8,515 nt of DNA from CAIYHK01 sp964638795 (GTDB lineage: Bacteria > Actinomycetota > Acidimicrobiia > Acidimicrobiales > Ilumatobacteraceae), in NCBI GenBank assembly GCA_964638795.1, contig CAZXAX010000066.1:1-8515 (forward strand), written 5' to 3'. A model generated the notes under the pieces. It saw only the letters and a program-made list of their open reading frames with translations. It had not been told where the DNA came from and searched no databases. Below, one piece after another: positions 1 to 6,059 of this stretch; position 1 is the stretch's first letter; every line of letters starts with the position of its first letter. The translations under genes and the position numbers were made by a program.

Positions 1-50
1 GCGACCCTCACCTTGGCAAGGTGATGCTCTACCAACTGAGCCACGTCCGC
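1..50 (-). tRNA. tRNA-Gly (anticodon GCC), 3' part cut by window edge
   Basis: Read on the minus strand from base 50 down to 1, the sequence folds as the first 50 bases of a tRNA. It has a 7-base acceptor strand GCGGACG, then TG, a D stem GCTC/GAGC closing the loop AGTTGGTA, and an anticodon stem TCACC/GGTGA around the loop TTGCCAA. The anticodon is GCC, which reads the glycine codons GGC and GGU. The variable loop GGGTC follows, and the T arm and 3' acceptor strand lie outside the window. It lies on the same strand as the EamA transporter gene, 67 bases downstream of that gene's stop. The isotype comes from the anticodon only. Confidence 0.95.
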
Positions 51-117
51 GTAGGGAGTCAAGAATAGCAAGGCAACGGCAATTTAGGTAAGCCGGATAA
101 CCGCCCAATCCCCTGCC

Positions 118-1059
118 TTAAACGGGTTCGCCCAGAGTCTCCTCAAATGGGTCGAGCTCACGGCGTGCACTAACCATGATTCCTGCGAGACACGAAATCA
201 CCACCAGAGCACCCAAAATCTGCAGCGGCTCAAGCGCCTCATTGCGCACCAGCCACGCTGACACCATCGCCACACACGGACTACCCAACATCAGCAACGA
301 CGACACCGTGACATCTAGATGTTTCTGACTCCAAGTCATCAGAGTGTGACCGAGACCGCTTGGCAGCAATGCGATCAACGCGATCATCAACCATGTCTTG
401 CTGGTCATGTTGCCCAGATCGTTTGCCTGCGTGAGCGACCACGGAAGCGTGCAGACTGCAGCAATAGTCATCACCGATGCGATGAACACACTTGAATCAG
501 CCCCATCGTCGCGACGTCGTTTCGCCACGAGGAAATAAACGGTCCAAATGATCACGTTGGCTATAGCCCACATGTTGCCCTGCATTGATGCACCACTGGT
601 ACTTGATGCTGAGAGGATCACCACCGAAACACCCGATAGCGCACCGATAGAAAGCAACACTTTGTTCAAAGTGACTTCCTCGCCAAATAGTCGCGGCGCC
701 ACCAACAAAACCAACGCGGGTTGCAATGCGCCGATAAGCGCAGCGTTGGCAACCGATGTTTCGTCCATGGCGATGAATCCCGCAATGATGGACAGCCCAA
801 AAAGCGCACCCGGCACTAGACAACTGCGCATCTGACCAAACTCCCACCGCCCAACTACGGCGCGCGAGATCACCCAGAGCAAAAGTGGCGAGAAGATGTT
901 GCGATAGAAGGTCATCGTGGCTACGTCCACCACTTCGGTTGCCTCTTTCACAAACAACGGCGTAATGCCCCACACAAACACCGCAATGCTCGTGCCTGCA
1001 AGTGCTTGGTCACGCTCGCTTTTGGCTGCGAATTTGCCCCGTAACGAAACGTCGGTCAC
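118..1059 (-). CDS. EamA/DMT-family transporter
   Basis: A 313-residue polytopic inner-membrane protein of the drug/metabolite transporter superfamily. It shows the usual duplicated EamA layout: about ten hydrophobic segments, with a first repeat near residues 20-155 and a second near 160-300, and a long soluble N-terminal stretch of about 20 residues. Family members export amino acids, nucleotides or other small metabolites; the substrate here cannot be read from sequence. The start is GTG at 1059, and its GTG overlaps the TGA of the preceding 75-codon gene by 4 bases (GTGA), so translation is probably coupled. It is the last gene of the apparent metX unit, which makes export of an amino acid or methionine-pathway metabolite conceivable but unproven. 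No terminator hairpin is evident between its stop and the tRNA-Gly. Confidence 0.9.
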   Translation of the reverse strand: MTDVSLRGKFAAKSERDQALAGTSIAVFVWGITPLFVKEATEVVDVATMTFYRNIFSPLLLWVISRAVVGRWEFGQMRSCLVPGALFGLSIIAGFIAMDETSVANAALIGALQPALVLLVAPRLFGEEVTLNKVLLSIGALSGVSVVILSASSTSGASMQGNMWAIANVIIWTVYFLVAKRRRDDGADSSVFIASVMTIAAVCTLPWSLTQANDLGNMTSKTWLMIALIALLPSGLGHTLMTWSQKHLDVTVSSLLMLGSPCVAMVSAWLVRNEALEPLQILGALVVISCLAGIMVSARRELDPFEETLGEPV

Positions 1060-1283
1060 GACTTGGGCTCTTGCGGGCGCAGGTCGACGCGCAACACAAG
1101 CACACCATCTTCAATCGAAGCCTCTGCGTCGCCGATGATGGCGAAATCCTGAAAATCCACTTGCATTTGTTCGATGAAGTGTTGACGCTCTTCACCAGCA
1201 ACAGGCGGCAACGGGCGGCGGCGCACTGCGGCGGCACGCTCCTTGTAGCGGGCGATCATTTCGTTGGGATCAAAACTTGCCAT
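1056..1283 (-). CDS. Small conserved-looking soluble protein of unknown function
   Basis: A 75-residue protein without signal peptide or membrane segment. The N-terminal half is basic and helical in character (around RYKERAAAVRRRPLPPV). The C-terminal half alternates hydrophobic residues (DGVLVLRVDL) and would form a strand. I recognise no named domain, although the style resembles short conserved actinobacterial hypothetical proteins. ATG at 1283 is preceded by AGTAGG 8 bases upstream, a fair ribosome binding site. The gene starts 19 bases after the upstream membrane-protein gene and overlaps the transporter start by 4 bases, which argues for a real translated gene within the metX unit. Function unknown. 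Confidence 0.75.
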   Translation of the reverse strand: MASFDPNEMIARYKERAAAVRRRPLPPVAGEERQHFIEQMQVDFQDFAIIGDAEASIEDGVLVLRVDLRPQEPKS

Positions 1284-1302
1284 GCCTCAAACCTACTTTT
1301 GC

Positions 1303-1737
1303 TCAGCCCAACAACGGATCAATTGGAGCGTTGGCGCGGGTTGGTAATTCATCGTCCGAATCCGAATCGTGATCATCGCCACGTTCGGCAGCCAAACGTT
1401 CGCGTTCTTCCCTTTCAGCGGCAATACGGGCAGCTTCTATTTTTTCAGCCTGCGTGGCCATCACAACCGCATGCATTGCCATCCGCACGGTCTCTTTCGG
1501 AGCTGCCATTCCCTCGGGTCGTACTTCATCAAGCAGGCGCTGCTGGTTCAACGGATCGGTTGTGGCGAACTTTTTTGCACTCATTACTTCAAGTGGTGCC
1601 AGCGCCTCAGGCTCTGGGCGCGCAGACTTCCAGTAGTAGTAGGTAAAAACAGCAAGCCCGATTCCAAACAACACAAGTACCGCGCCAACGGTCTTGATGG
1701 TGGTGGTCGTCTCCAGGGCGAATTGCACGGGTTTCAT
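1303..1737 (-). CDS. Single-span membrane protein with charged cytoplasmic tail, unknown function
   Basis: A 144-residue protein with one hydrophobic segment at about residues 16-36 (VGAVLVLFGIGLAVFTYYYW). The KS/R residues just after it predict a cytoplasmic C terminus. The tail contains a helical, coiled-coil-like stretch around residues 90-118, rich in Ala, Glu and Arg (EKIEAARIAAEREERERLAAER). An acidic run DDHDSDSDDE follows, and the end is proline-rich (PIDPLLG). There is no enzyme motif and I do not recognise the family. It begins 9 bases after the metX stop with only a weak ribosome binding site, and ends 19 bases before the next gene, so it is probably co-transcribed with metX. It could be a scaffold or regulator at the membrane; that is speculation. 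Confidence 0.75.
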   Translation of the reverse strand: MKPVQFALETTTTIKTVGAVLVLFGIGLAVFTYYYWKSARPEPEALAPLEVMSAKKFATTDPLNQQRLLDEVRPEGMAAPKETVRMAMHAVVMATQAEKIEAARIAAEREERERLAAERGDDHDSDSDDELPTRANAPIDPLLG

Positions 1738-1746
1738 TCTCGCAGG

Positions 1747-2916
1747 TCAGACACGATCCAAAAAGGCGCCAAGTGCCCGGCCCACCTGCACTGATTCAAG
1801 CAAGAAGCCATCGTGTCCGTGCTGGGTGTCGATGTTCACATAGTCCACCGAAGTGCCTGCATCACTCAGCAGGTTATAGATCTGTTTCTCTTGATAATCG
1901 GGGTACAACATGTCTGTCTCAATACCAATTGCGAGTGTCGGGCATTTAATTCGAGCGACAGCATTTTTGAGCCCACCACGACCACGTGCGATGTCGTGCA
2001 ATTCCATCGCCTTGCCGATGGTCAGGTAGGAGTTGGCATCGAATCGCGACACGAGGACTTCGCCGTGGTGGTCGAGATAGCTCTCAATCTCAAACCGATC
2101 CCACATTGCCATCCCTTGGGGGTGGGTATTCCCGCGTTGCAAGTTGCGACCAAATTTTTCAGAGAACAAATTGTCCGATCGAAACGTGACTTGGGCGATC
2201 TGTCGCGCCACCGCAAGCCCATGATCGGGTCCGGCTTCTTGCTCGTAGTAATCGCCGCCATTGAAGTTCGGATCCTCGCGTATTGCGATGCGGCCAATGT
2301 GGCCCCAACCAATTTGTTGCGCAGTTGATTGCAGACACGTAGCGATCGGTGCAACAGATGCAACACGATGCGGAAACATCACCGCCCACTCAAGAGCTTG
2401 CATTCCACCCATTGACCCACCGATCACTGAATGCCACTTCTCAATTCCAAGATGATCGCTTAGTAGCGCTTGGCTACGCACCATGTCTCTGATCGTGACC
2501 ACCGGAAAACTCGAACCGTAAGGTTTACCCGTTTCAGGATTAACGCTCGCAGGGCCCGTAGACCCCTGGCAGCCACCGATCACATTTGGGCACACAACAA
2601 ACCATTTATCGGTGTCCACAAAACCACCGCGATCAACCACCGCGTGCCACCAGCCCTCGGTTGGGTGACCATCTCCTGCAGGACCACTCACATGGCTATC
2701 GCCAGTCCAAGCGTGCAGGATTAACACTGCATTTGATTTGTCCGCATTCAAGGTGCCGAACGTTTCATAAGCGATCACCGGATTGGTGAGGTGACCGCCG
2801 CTTTCAACCATGAAGGGTCGATCTTTGGAGAATTCAAAGAACTTGCGAGCGCCAATTGGATCGCCTGGCAACCATGCGCCGGTGGTTGCGTGCAGTCGCA
2901 CGTGTTTGCTGCCCAT
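1747..2916 (-). CDS. metX: Homoserine O-acyltransferase (MetX, alpha/beta hydrolase)
   Basis: A 389-residue cytoplasmic enzyme that activates homoserine by acyl transfer, the first committed step of methionine synthesis. The donor is usually acetyl-CoA, but some MetX proteins use succinyl-CoA and I cannot tell which from sequence. The alpha/beta-hydrolase triad is readable: nucleophile Ser168 in GGSMGG, Asp335 in GIETDMLYP and His368 in QHGHDGF. The MetX signature GGCQGSTGP is at 114-122, and HAWTGDSH near 68-75 lies in the oxyanion region. Length matches the family. The start at 2916 is set by a strong AGGAGG five bases upstream; the open frame runs 44 codons further, but that part is the riboswitch leader. 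The gene heads the minus-strand unit, and no metY, metB or metA is nearby. Confidence 0.96.
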   Translation of the reverse strand: MGSKHVRLHATTGAWLPGDPIGARKFFEFSKDRPFMVESGGHLTNPVIAYETFGTLNADKSNAVLILHAWTGDSHVSGPAGDGHPTEGWWHAVVDRGGFVDTDKWFVVCPNVIGGCQGSTGPASVNPETGKPYGSSFPVVTIRDMVRSQALLSDHLGIEKWHSVIGGSMGGMQALEWAVMFPHRVASVAPIATCLQSTAQQIGWGHIGRIAIREDPNFNGGDYYEQEAGPDHGLAVARQIAQVTFRSDNLFSEKFGRNLQRGNTHPQGMAMWDRFEIESYLDHHGEVLVSRFDANSYLTIGKAMELHDIARGRGGLKNAVARIKCPTLAIGIETDMLYPDYQEKQIYNLLSDAGTSVDYVNIDTQHGHDGFLLESVQVGRALGAFLDRV

Positions 2917-2921
2917 GTTGT

Positions 2922-2927
2922 CCTCCT
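2922..2927 (-). promoter_or_regulatory. metX ribosome binding site
   Basis: AGGAGG within AAAAGGAGGA, five bases before the ATG at 2916. It is the strongest Shine-Dalgarno sequence in the window and fixes the metX start over the longer in-frame GTG at 3048. Its 3' part (GAGGAC, 2920-2925) is exactly complementary to GTCCTC at 2955-2960 in the riboswitch tail. It is therefore a candidate for sequestration. Confidence 0.9.
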
Positions 2928-2951
2928 TTTCCTGCGCTCGACTTCTCGCAT

Positions 2952-3059
2952 CAAGAGGACTTCCACCCTTGCCTGCTTTCGCAGACCACATCCCATCCAG
3001 CGGATGGAAGGCACCGTGGGTATCTCGGTTGCCGGACCAGAAGGTCACTCGTGATGTGC
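2952..3059 (-). promoter_or_regulatory. SAM riboswitch, SAM-IV or SAM-I/IV type, in the metX leader
   Basis: Read on the minus strand, the leader shows these elements in order. P1 5' strand is CACATC (3058-3053), followed by GAGTG. P2 is GACC-TTCT-GGTC. The SAM-core GGCAACC follows. P3 is ACCG/CGGT with an A-A mismatch and one further pair, and its loop carries TACCC (3022-3018). The core GGTGCC follows. A perfect hairpin CCATCC-GCT-GGATGG spans 3007-2993. P1 3' strand is GATGTG (2992-2987), fully complementary to the 5' strand. A GNRA hairpin CTGC-GAAA-GCAG is at 2984-2973. The tail has GGCAAG and then GGGTG (2968-2964), which can pair with the P3-loop TACCC as a pseudoknot (one G-U). The core words, the 3' hairpin and the P3-loop-to-tail pseudoknot match SAM-IV as I know it. 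The hairpin between GGTGCC and P1 resembles P4 of SAM-I. Placement before metX fits feedback by SAM. Confidence 0.85.
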
Positions 3060-3088
3060 TTTAAAGACTAGTCACGGACAGTGATTCA

Positions 3089-4045
3089 TTGCCAGCAACT
3101 AAAGGAACACTGGCATTATCTATTGCCGTGTACTTCAACTTTCTGACCCCTAAAGCGGAGGCCCGTCCATCCGGTGATAAAGGTTGGGGCAGCTTTGCGA
3201 TTGAGCCGATCGAGAAGGGCGAGATTCTTGCCACATTCGGTGGCGCAATCGTCAACCGCGCACAGATGGCAACAATGAGCGCCGATCGTCAAGCTCGCTC
3301 CGTACAGGTCGACGACGACTGTTTCGTGCTTGGCCCACCAGAGCGCGAGCCTGGTGACAGTGTCAATCATTCGTGCGACCCCAACGGTGGCATGAAGTAT
3401 TCAGTGCAGGTTGTTGCGATGCGACGCATTGAGCCCGGCGAAGAGCTCAGCTTTGACTACGCGATGACCGACGGCTCGGATTATGACGAGTTCGAGTGTC
3501 AATGTGGCGCTTCAAACTGTCGCGGCAAGGTAACTGGAAACGATTGGCAACTCCCCGATTTGCAACGCCGCTACGCAGGCTATTTCTCGCCATATCTGCA
3601 ACGCCGAATTGATGCGATGCGATCACAGCCGTCGCCAAAACCGTTCCGCACTCTGTCCACCATCGCAGTTGTTCTTGCACTGATGTGGGGCGCGCTGTGG
3701 GGACAAGACGATCATTTTCCGATCGGTCCTTTTCGGATGTATGCGACTACTCAACGCCTTGATGGTCGCACTAGTTGGTATTCGGTTTACGGCGAAACCA
3801 ATGATGGAGAACGCGTGTTCTTGTCGAGCCTTTCCTATGGGCTGCGCCGCGCAGAGATCGAAGGACAAACCGATCGCTTAATCGCTGACCCGTCGCTCCT
3901 GTGCCTCATCGGTCGCACAGCACAATCGCGGCGCACACTTCCCGCATTGAATCGGGTGGTTCTTGTGCGTGAATGGCAACAACTCCAAGATGGCAAGCCT
4001 GTGGGCGAGGTTGAATCGGAAGACAAATCTCAATGCGACTTGTAG
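3089..4045 (+). CDS. SET-domain protein methyltransferase fused to a membrane-anchored extracytoplasmic domain
   Basis: A 318-residue protein in two parts. Residues about 15-150 are a SET domain: GDKGWGSFAIEPIEKGE (29-45), the SAM-site motif NHSCDPN (93-99), and PGEELSFDY (116-124) with the catalytic-type Tyr124. The post-SET zinc motif CQCGASNC has Cys137, Cys139 and Cys144, with Cys96 as likely fourth ligand. SET proteins transfer methyl from SAM to protein lysines; the substrate is unknown. A typical SET tail (YFSPYLQRRID) ends near 175, where stand-alone homologues usually stop. This frame continues through KPFR and one membrane span (about 188-205) into about 110 residues starting DDHFPIGPFRMYA, predicted outside. 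TTG at 3089 is an uncertain start; GTG at 3128 would also keep the domain. The end overlaps the next gene by 13 bases. Confidence 0.85.
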   Translation: MPATKGTLALSIAVYFNFLTPKAEARPSGDKGWGSFAIEPIEKGEILATFGGAIVNRAQMATMSADRQARSVQVDDDCFVLGPPEREPGDSVNHSCDPNGGMKYSVQVVAMRRIEPGEELSFDYAMTDGSDYDEFECQCGASNCRGKVTGNDWQLPDLQRRYAGYFSPYLQRRIDAMRSQPSPKPFRTLSTIAVVLALMWGALWGQDDHFPIGPFRMYATTQRLDGRTSWYSVYGETNDGERVFLSSLSYGLRRAEIEGQTDRLIADPSLLCLIGRTAQSRRTLPALNRVVLVREWQQLQDGKPVGEVESEDKSQCDL

Positions 4046-4941
4046 AAGGCGTCACTAGGTGGGCACAACCCGCGTTGCCGGCATCGCGCCTGGCTCGTCT
4101 AGGGGTTCTGGCCTATCTGTTTGTGCCGATTGACATCCTGCTTGGAAATCGCTGGATCGCTCTACACGGCGAAGTGCCAGCCGATCTTTATCAGCCGGTC
4201 ATGTTTGCACGCATCCTGCATCTGCCGACACCGACGGTGCTGTGGGTGAATTTCATCCAATGGGTAACGGTGGTGACCGCAATCGCCTCTGCGATTGTGC
4301 TGATCCTCAATCCACGTCTCAATAGCAATAAAGCAACCTTCGGGGCGCAAACACTCCGCGTGCTCGTGGTTACTGGCTACATGTGGTGGATGTTCATTGC
4401 GATGTCATACGGCAAAGTCGATCACGACCGCATCGGATTCTTGCTGCTTCTTGGTGTTCTCGCGTGGGCAAGTTCGCTCAACATAAATGACCACACACCC
4501 GATTCTCATTCGGGGTGGTTGGTCAGGATGGTGCAGATCGCTGTAGTTGCGACCTACTTCCTTGCGGCCTTTGCCAAAGTGCGCTTTGGCGGCTGGGCGT
4601 GGCTGAACGGCGCAACACTCACACGCGCAGTGATTCGCCGCGGCACCTACTGGTCAAATTGGTTAGTTGACCAGCCCGGCATTCTGCGGGTCTCACAGTG
4701 GGTGCTTCTGTGGGGTGAATTCTTGTCACCTGCAATCTTTTTGATTCGCAGACAACGCACAATCGTGATCACGGTGGTGTGCCTCTTTGGCTTTCACTTG
4801 ATGACCTTCGCCGCGTTACGAATCGTATTTCTCCCGCACTGCGTGGCATTGTGTGCGTTTCTACCGCTTGAACGCTTGCGCATCTCCCGACGCACGCAGC
4901 CAAGCGTGGTGACTATGACTTACTTCCCGCGCTCACTCTGA
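4033..4941 (+). CDS. HTTM-like polytopic membrane protein
   Basis: A 302-residue protein with about seven to eight hydrophobic segments (roughly 20-38, 70-92, 107-127, 134-150, 163-183, 220-238, 242-266, 268-280). It resembles the HTTM family, which shares its fold with the membrane part of vitamin K-dependent gamma-carboxylase. Features in the family style are GKVDHDRIG (127-135), YFLAAFAKVRFGGWAWLNG (175-193) and FHLMTFAALRIVFLP (254-268). No carboxylase lumenal domain follows, so carboxylation is not implied. ATG at 4033 lies inside the end of the SET-fusion gene (13-base overlap), with GGAAG about 10 bases upstream, so the two are translated from one message. The last 22 bases overlap the convergent DCC gene. 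Function unknown; family confidence is moderate. Confidence 0.8.
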   Translation: MRLVEGVTRWAQPALPASRLARLGVLAYLFVPIDILLGNRWIALHGEVPADLYQPVMFARILHLPTPTVLWVNFIQWVTVVTAIASAIVLILNPRLNSNKATFGAQTLRVLVVTGYMWWMFIAMSYGKVDHDRIGFLLLLGVLAWASSLNINDHTPDSHSGWLVRMVQIAVVATYFLAAFAKVRFGGWAWLNGATLTRAVIRRGTYWSNWLVDQPGILRVSQWVLLWGEFLSPAIFLIRRQRTIVITVVCLFGFHLMTFAALRIVFLPHCVALCAFLPLERLRISRRTQPSVVTMTYFPRSL

Positions 4942-5303
4942 GGTAATGAACACTCAGGGGTGCCGCCAGGCATGCGATGGCGGTTGCGAGCAATCCACCT
5001 GTAAATAACACCGGCCACATGCGAGATGCCCGGCAGTAGGGCGATGCGGCCCAACACCATCCATCCCTTGCCGGCGTGCACCAGCGTTTGGCCGACCGCG
5101 TGTTGAGCGCTGGCACGCTTGCCATCAGCACCAATCCATTGCACGGCTTCTTCGCATTCAGCCTGCGTGAGCCCTAGAGCGGGCAGGTCCGCAAGCTGCC
5201 AGGCCACGATTTTTGGGTGGCGCTTCATACGCCGCTCGATGAAGCGAACACAGCTTGTGCAAAACGCACAATCTCCGTCGAACACGAGAATTGATTCGGC
5301 CAT
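4920..5303 (-). CDS. DCC-family (DUF393) thiol-disulfide oxidoreductase-like protein
   Basis: A 127-residue protein beginning with the family signature FDGDCAFC (8-15), which gives a CXXC pair Cys12/Cys15 with an additional Cys18. The body has the family features WQLADLPALGLT (35-46), an AVQWI segment and a C-terminal RWIARNRHR. Family length is about 110-150, so it looks complete, with an extra short tail containing Cys117. The family is thioredoxin-like and presumed redox active, but substrates are poorly defined. It faces the HTTM-like gene tail to tail with a 22-base overlap; DUF393 and HTTM domains are recurrent neighbours or fusions elsewhere. ATG at 5303 has no clear ribosome binding site. 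The 39 bases to the divergent SURF1 gene must hold both promoters. Confidence 0.9.
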   Translation of the reverse strand: MAESILVFDGDCAFCTSCVRFIERRMKRHPKIVAWQLADLPALGLTQAECEEAVQWIGADGKRASAQHAVGQTLVHAGKGWMVLGRIALLPGISHVAGVIYRWIARNRHRMPGGTPECSLPQSERGK

Positions 5304-5342
5304 GGTTTAATTCTGCCAGCAAGCGGATACTTTTGGAGATAC

Positions 5343-6059
5343 ATGTACAAGTTTCTTTTGCGGCCCAAATGGATTGCCTTTCATTTGCTAGTTATTGCGA
5401 TGGTTGTGGTGATGATCAACCTCGCTCTCTGGCAAGTGAACCGCCTCTCGCAACGCAACGACTTCAATGATCAGGTACGCACGAACCAAAGCGCGGAAAC
5501 CCGCCCGCTGGGCGATGTGCTGACCACAGATGCCGACCCGAAGGCCATTGAATGGCTGCCTGTTACCGCCACGGGCACGTACCGCGCAGATGAAGAACTC
5601 ACACTTGTCAATGTTTCTCAATTCGGCACAGCGGGAGTAGATGCAATTTCAGTACTCGTGCTTAATGACGGCACACAGATACTTGTCAACCGAGGTTTCA
5701 TCCCACTCGCTGAAGAAGTCCCTGCACCACCATCCGGGGAACAGACAGTCGTTGGGTATTTGCGCCAGAGCGCCAAACATCGATCAGGATCAATTGACAA
5801 CAATGCCGAAGGTGAACTCACCGAAATCATCCGTATCGACATCCCCCGCATTGATGATCAAGTAGAGGGCGATCTGGCTTCGATGTACATCCAGTCATTG
5901 ACTGAAACAAACTCGGCTCCGTATCCAGTAGCTGCCCCGACACTCACTGGTGGTTCACATTTGTCTTATGCGATTCAGTGGTCGATCTTCAGCATCTGCG
6001 CGATCGTCGGCTGGGTTTTAGTCGTGCGCAAAGCGCTAGCGAAGAAACGAACTGCCTAA
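5343..6059 (+). CDS. SURF1-family cytochrome c oxidase assembly protein
   Basis: A 238-residue membrane protein with the SURF1 topology. One span near the N terminus (about 12-30) leads into NLALWQVNRLSQRN, a large extracytoplasmic domain follows, and a second span lies at about 208-228. Family signatures are VTATGTYRADEEL (74-86), ILVNRGFIPLA (113-123) and HLSYAIQWSIFSICAIVGW (206-224). SURF1 proteins assist insertion of haem a into cytochrome c oxidase, so an aerobic aa3-type respiratory chain is implied. ATG at 5343 is preceded by GGAG with a short 4-base spacer. The stop overlaps the stop of the convergent GMC gene by 4 bases. No oxidase subunit or haem A synthase gene is in the window. 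Confidence 0.93.
   Translation: MYKFLLRPKWIAFHLLVIAMVVVMINLALWQVNRLSQRNDFNDQVRTNQSAETRPLGDVLTTDADPKAIEWLPVTATGTYRADEELTLVNVSQFGTAGVDAISVLVLNDGTQILVNRGFIPLAEEVPAPPSGEQTVVGYLRQSAKHRSGSIDNNAEGELTEIIRIDIPRIDDQVEGDLASMYIQSLTETNSAPYPVAAPTLTGGSHLSYAIQWSIFSICAIVGWVLVVRKALAKKRTA

Noticed and set aside
62..91. Possible promoter for the tRNA-Gly gene (minus strand TTACCT, 18 bases, TATTCT)
   Set aside because: The spacing and the distance to the tRNA are acceptable, but only about 7 of 12 consensus bases match, which is too weak to annotate.
1002..1646. 214-codon open frame on the plus strand
   Set aside because: It lies opposite three convincing minus-strand genes. Its product is rich in His, Arg, Leu and Pro without domain features, as expected for an antisense shadow.
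2917..3048. In-frame 44-codon extension of metX starting at GTG 3048
   Set aside because: The region folds as the SAM riboswitch, its translation does not resemble a MetX N terminus, and a strong ribosome binding site stands exactly before the ATG at 2916.
3066..3073. Palindrome GACTAGTC between the divergent metX leader and SET gene
   Set aside because: Eight bases with no spacer, no second copy nearby and no recognised operator; chance is a sufficient explanation.
4033..4941. SdpB-like toxin-maturation system or vitamin K-dependent carboxylase
   Set aside because: The HTTM-type membrane fold is shared with both, but there is no SdpC-like peptide gene, no convincing SdpA signature and no carboxylase lumenal domain.
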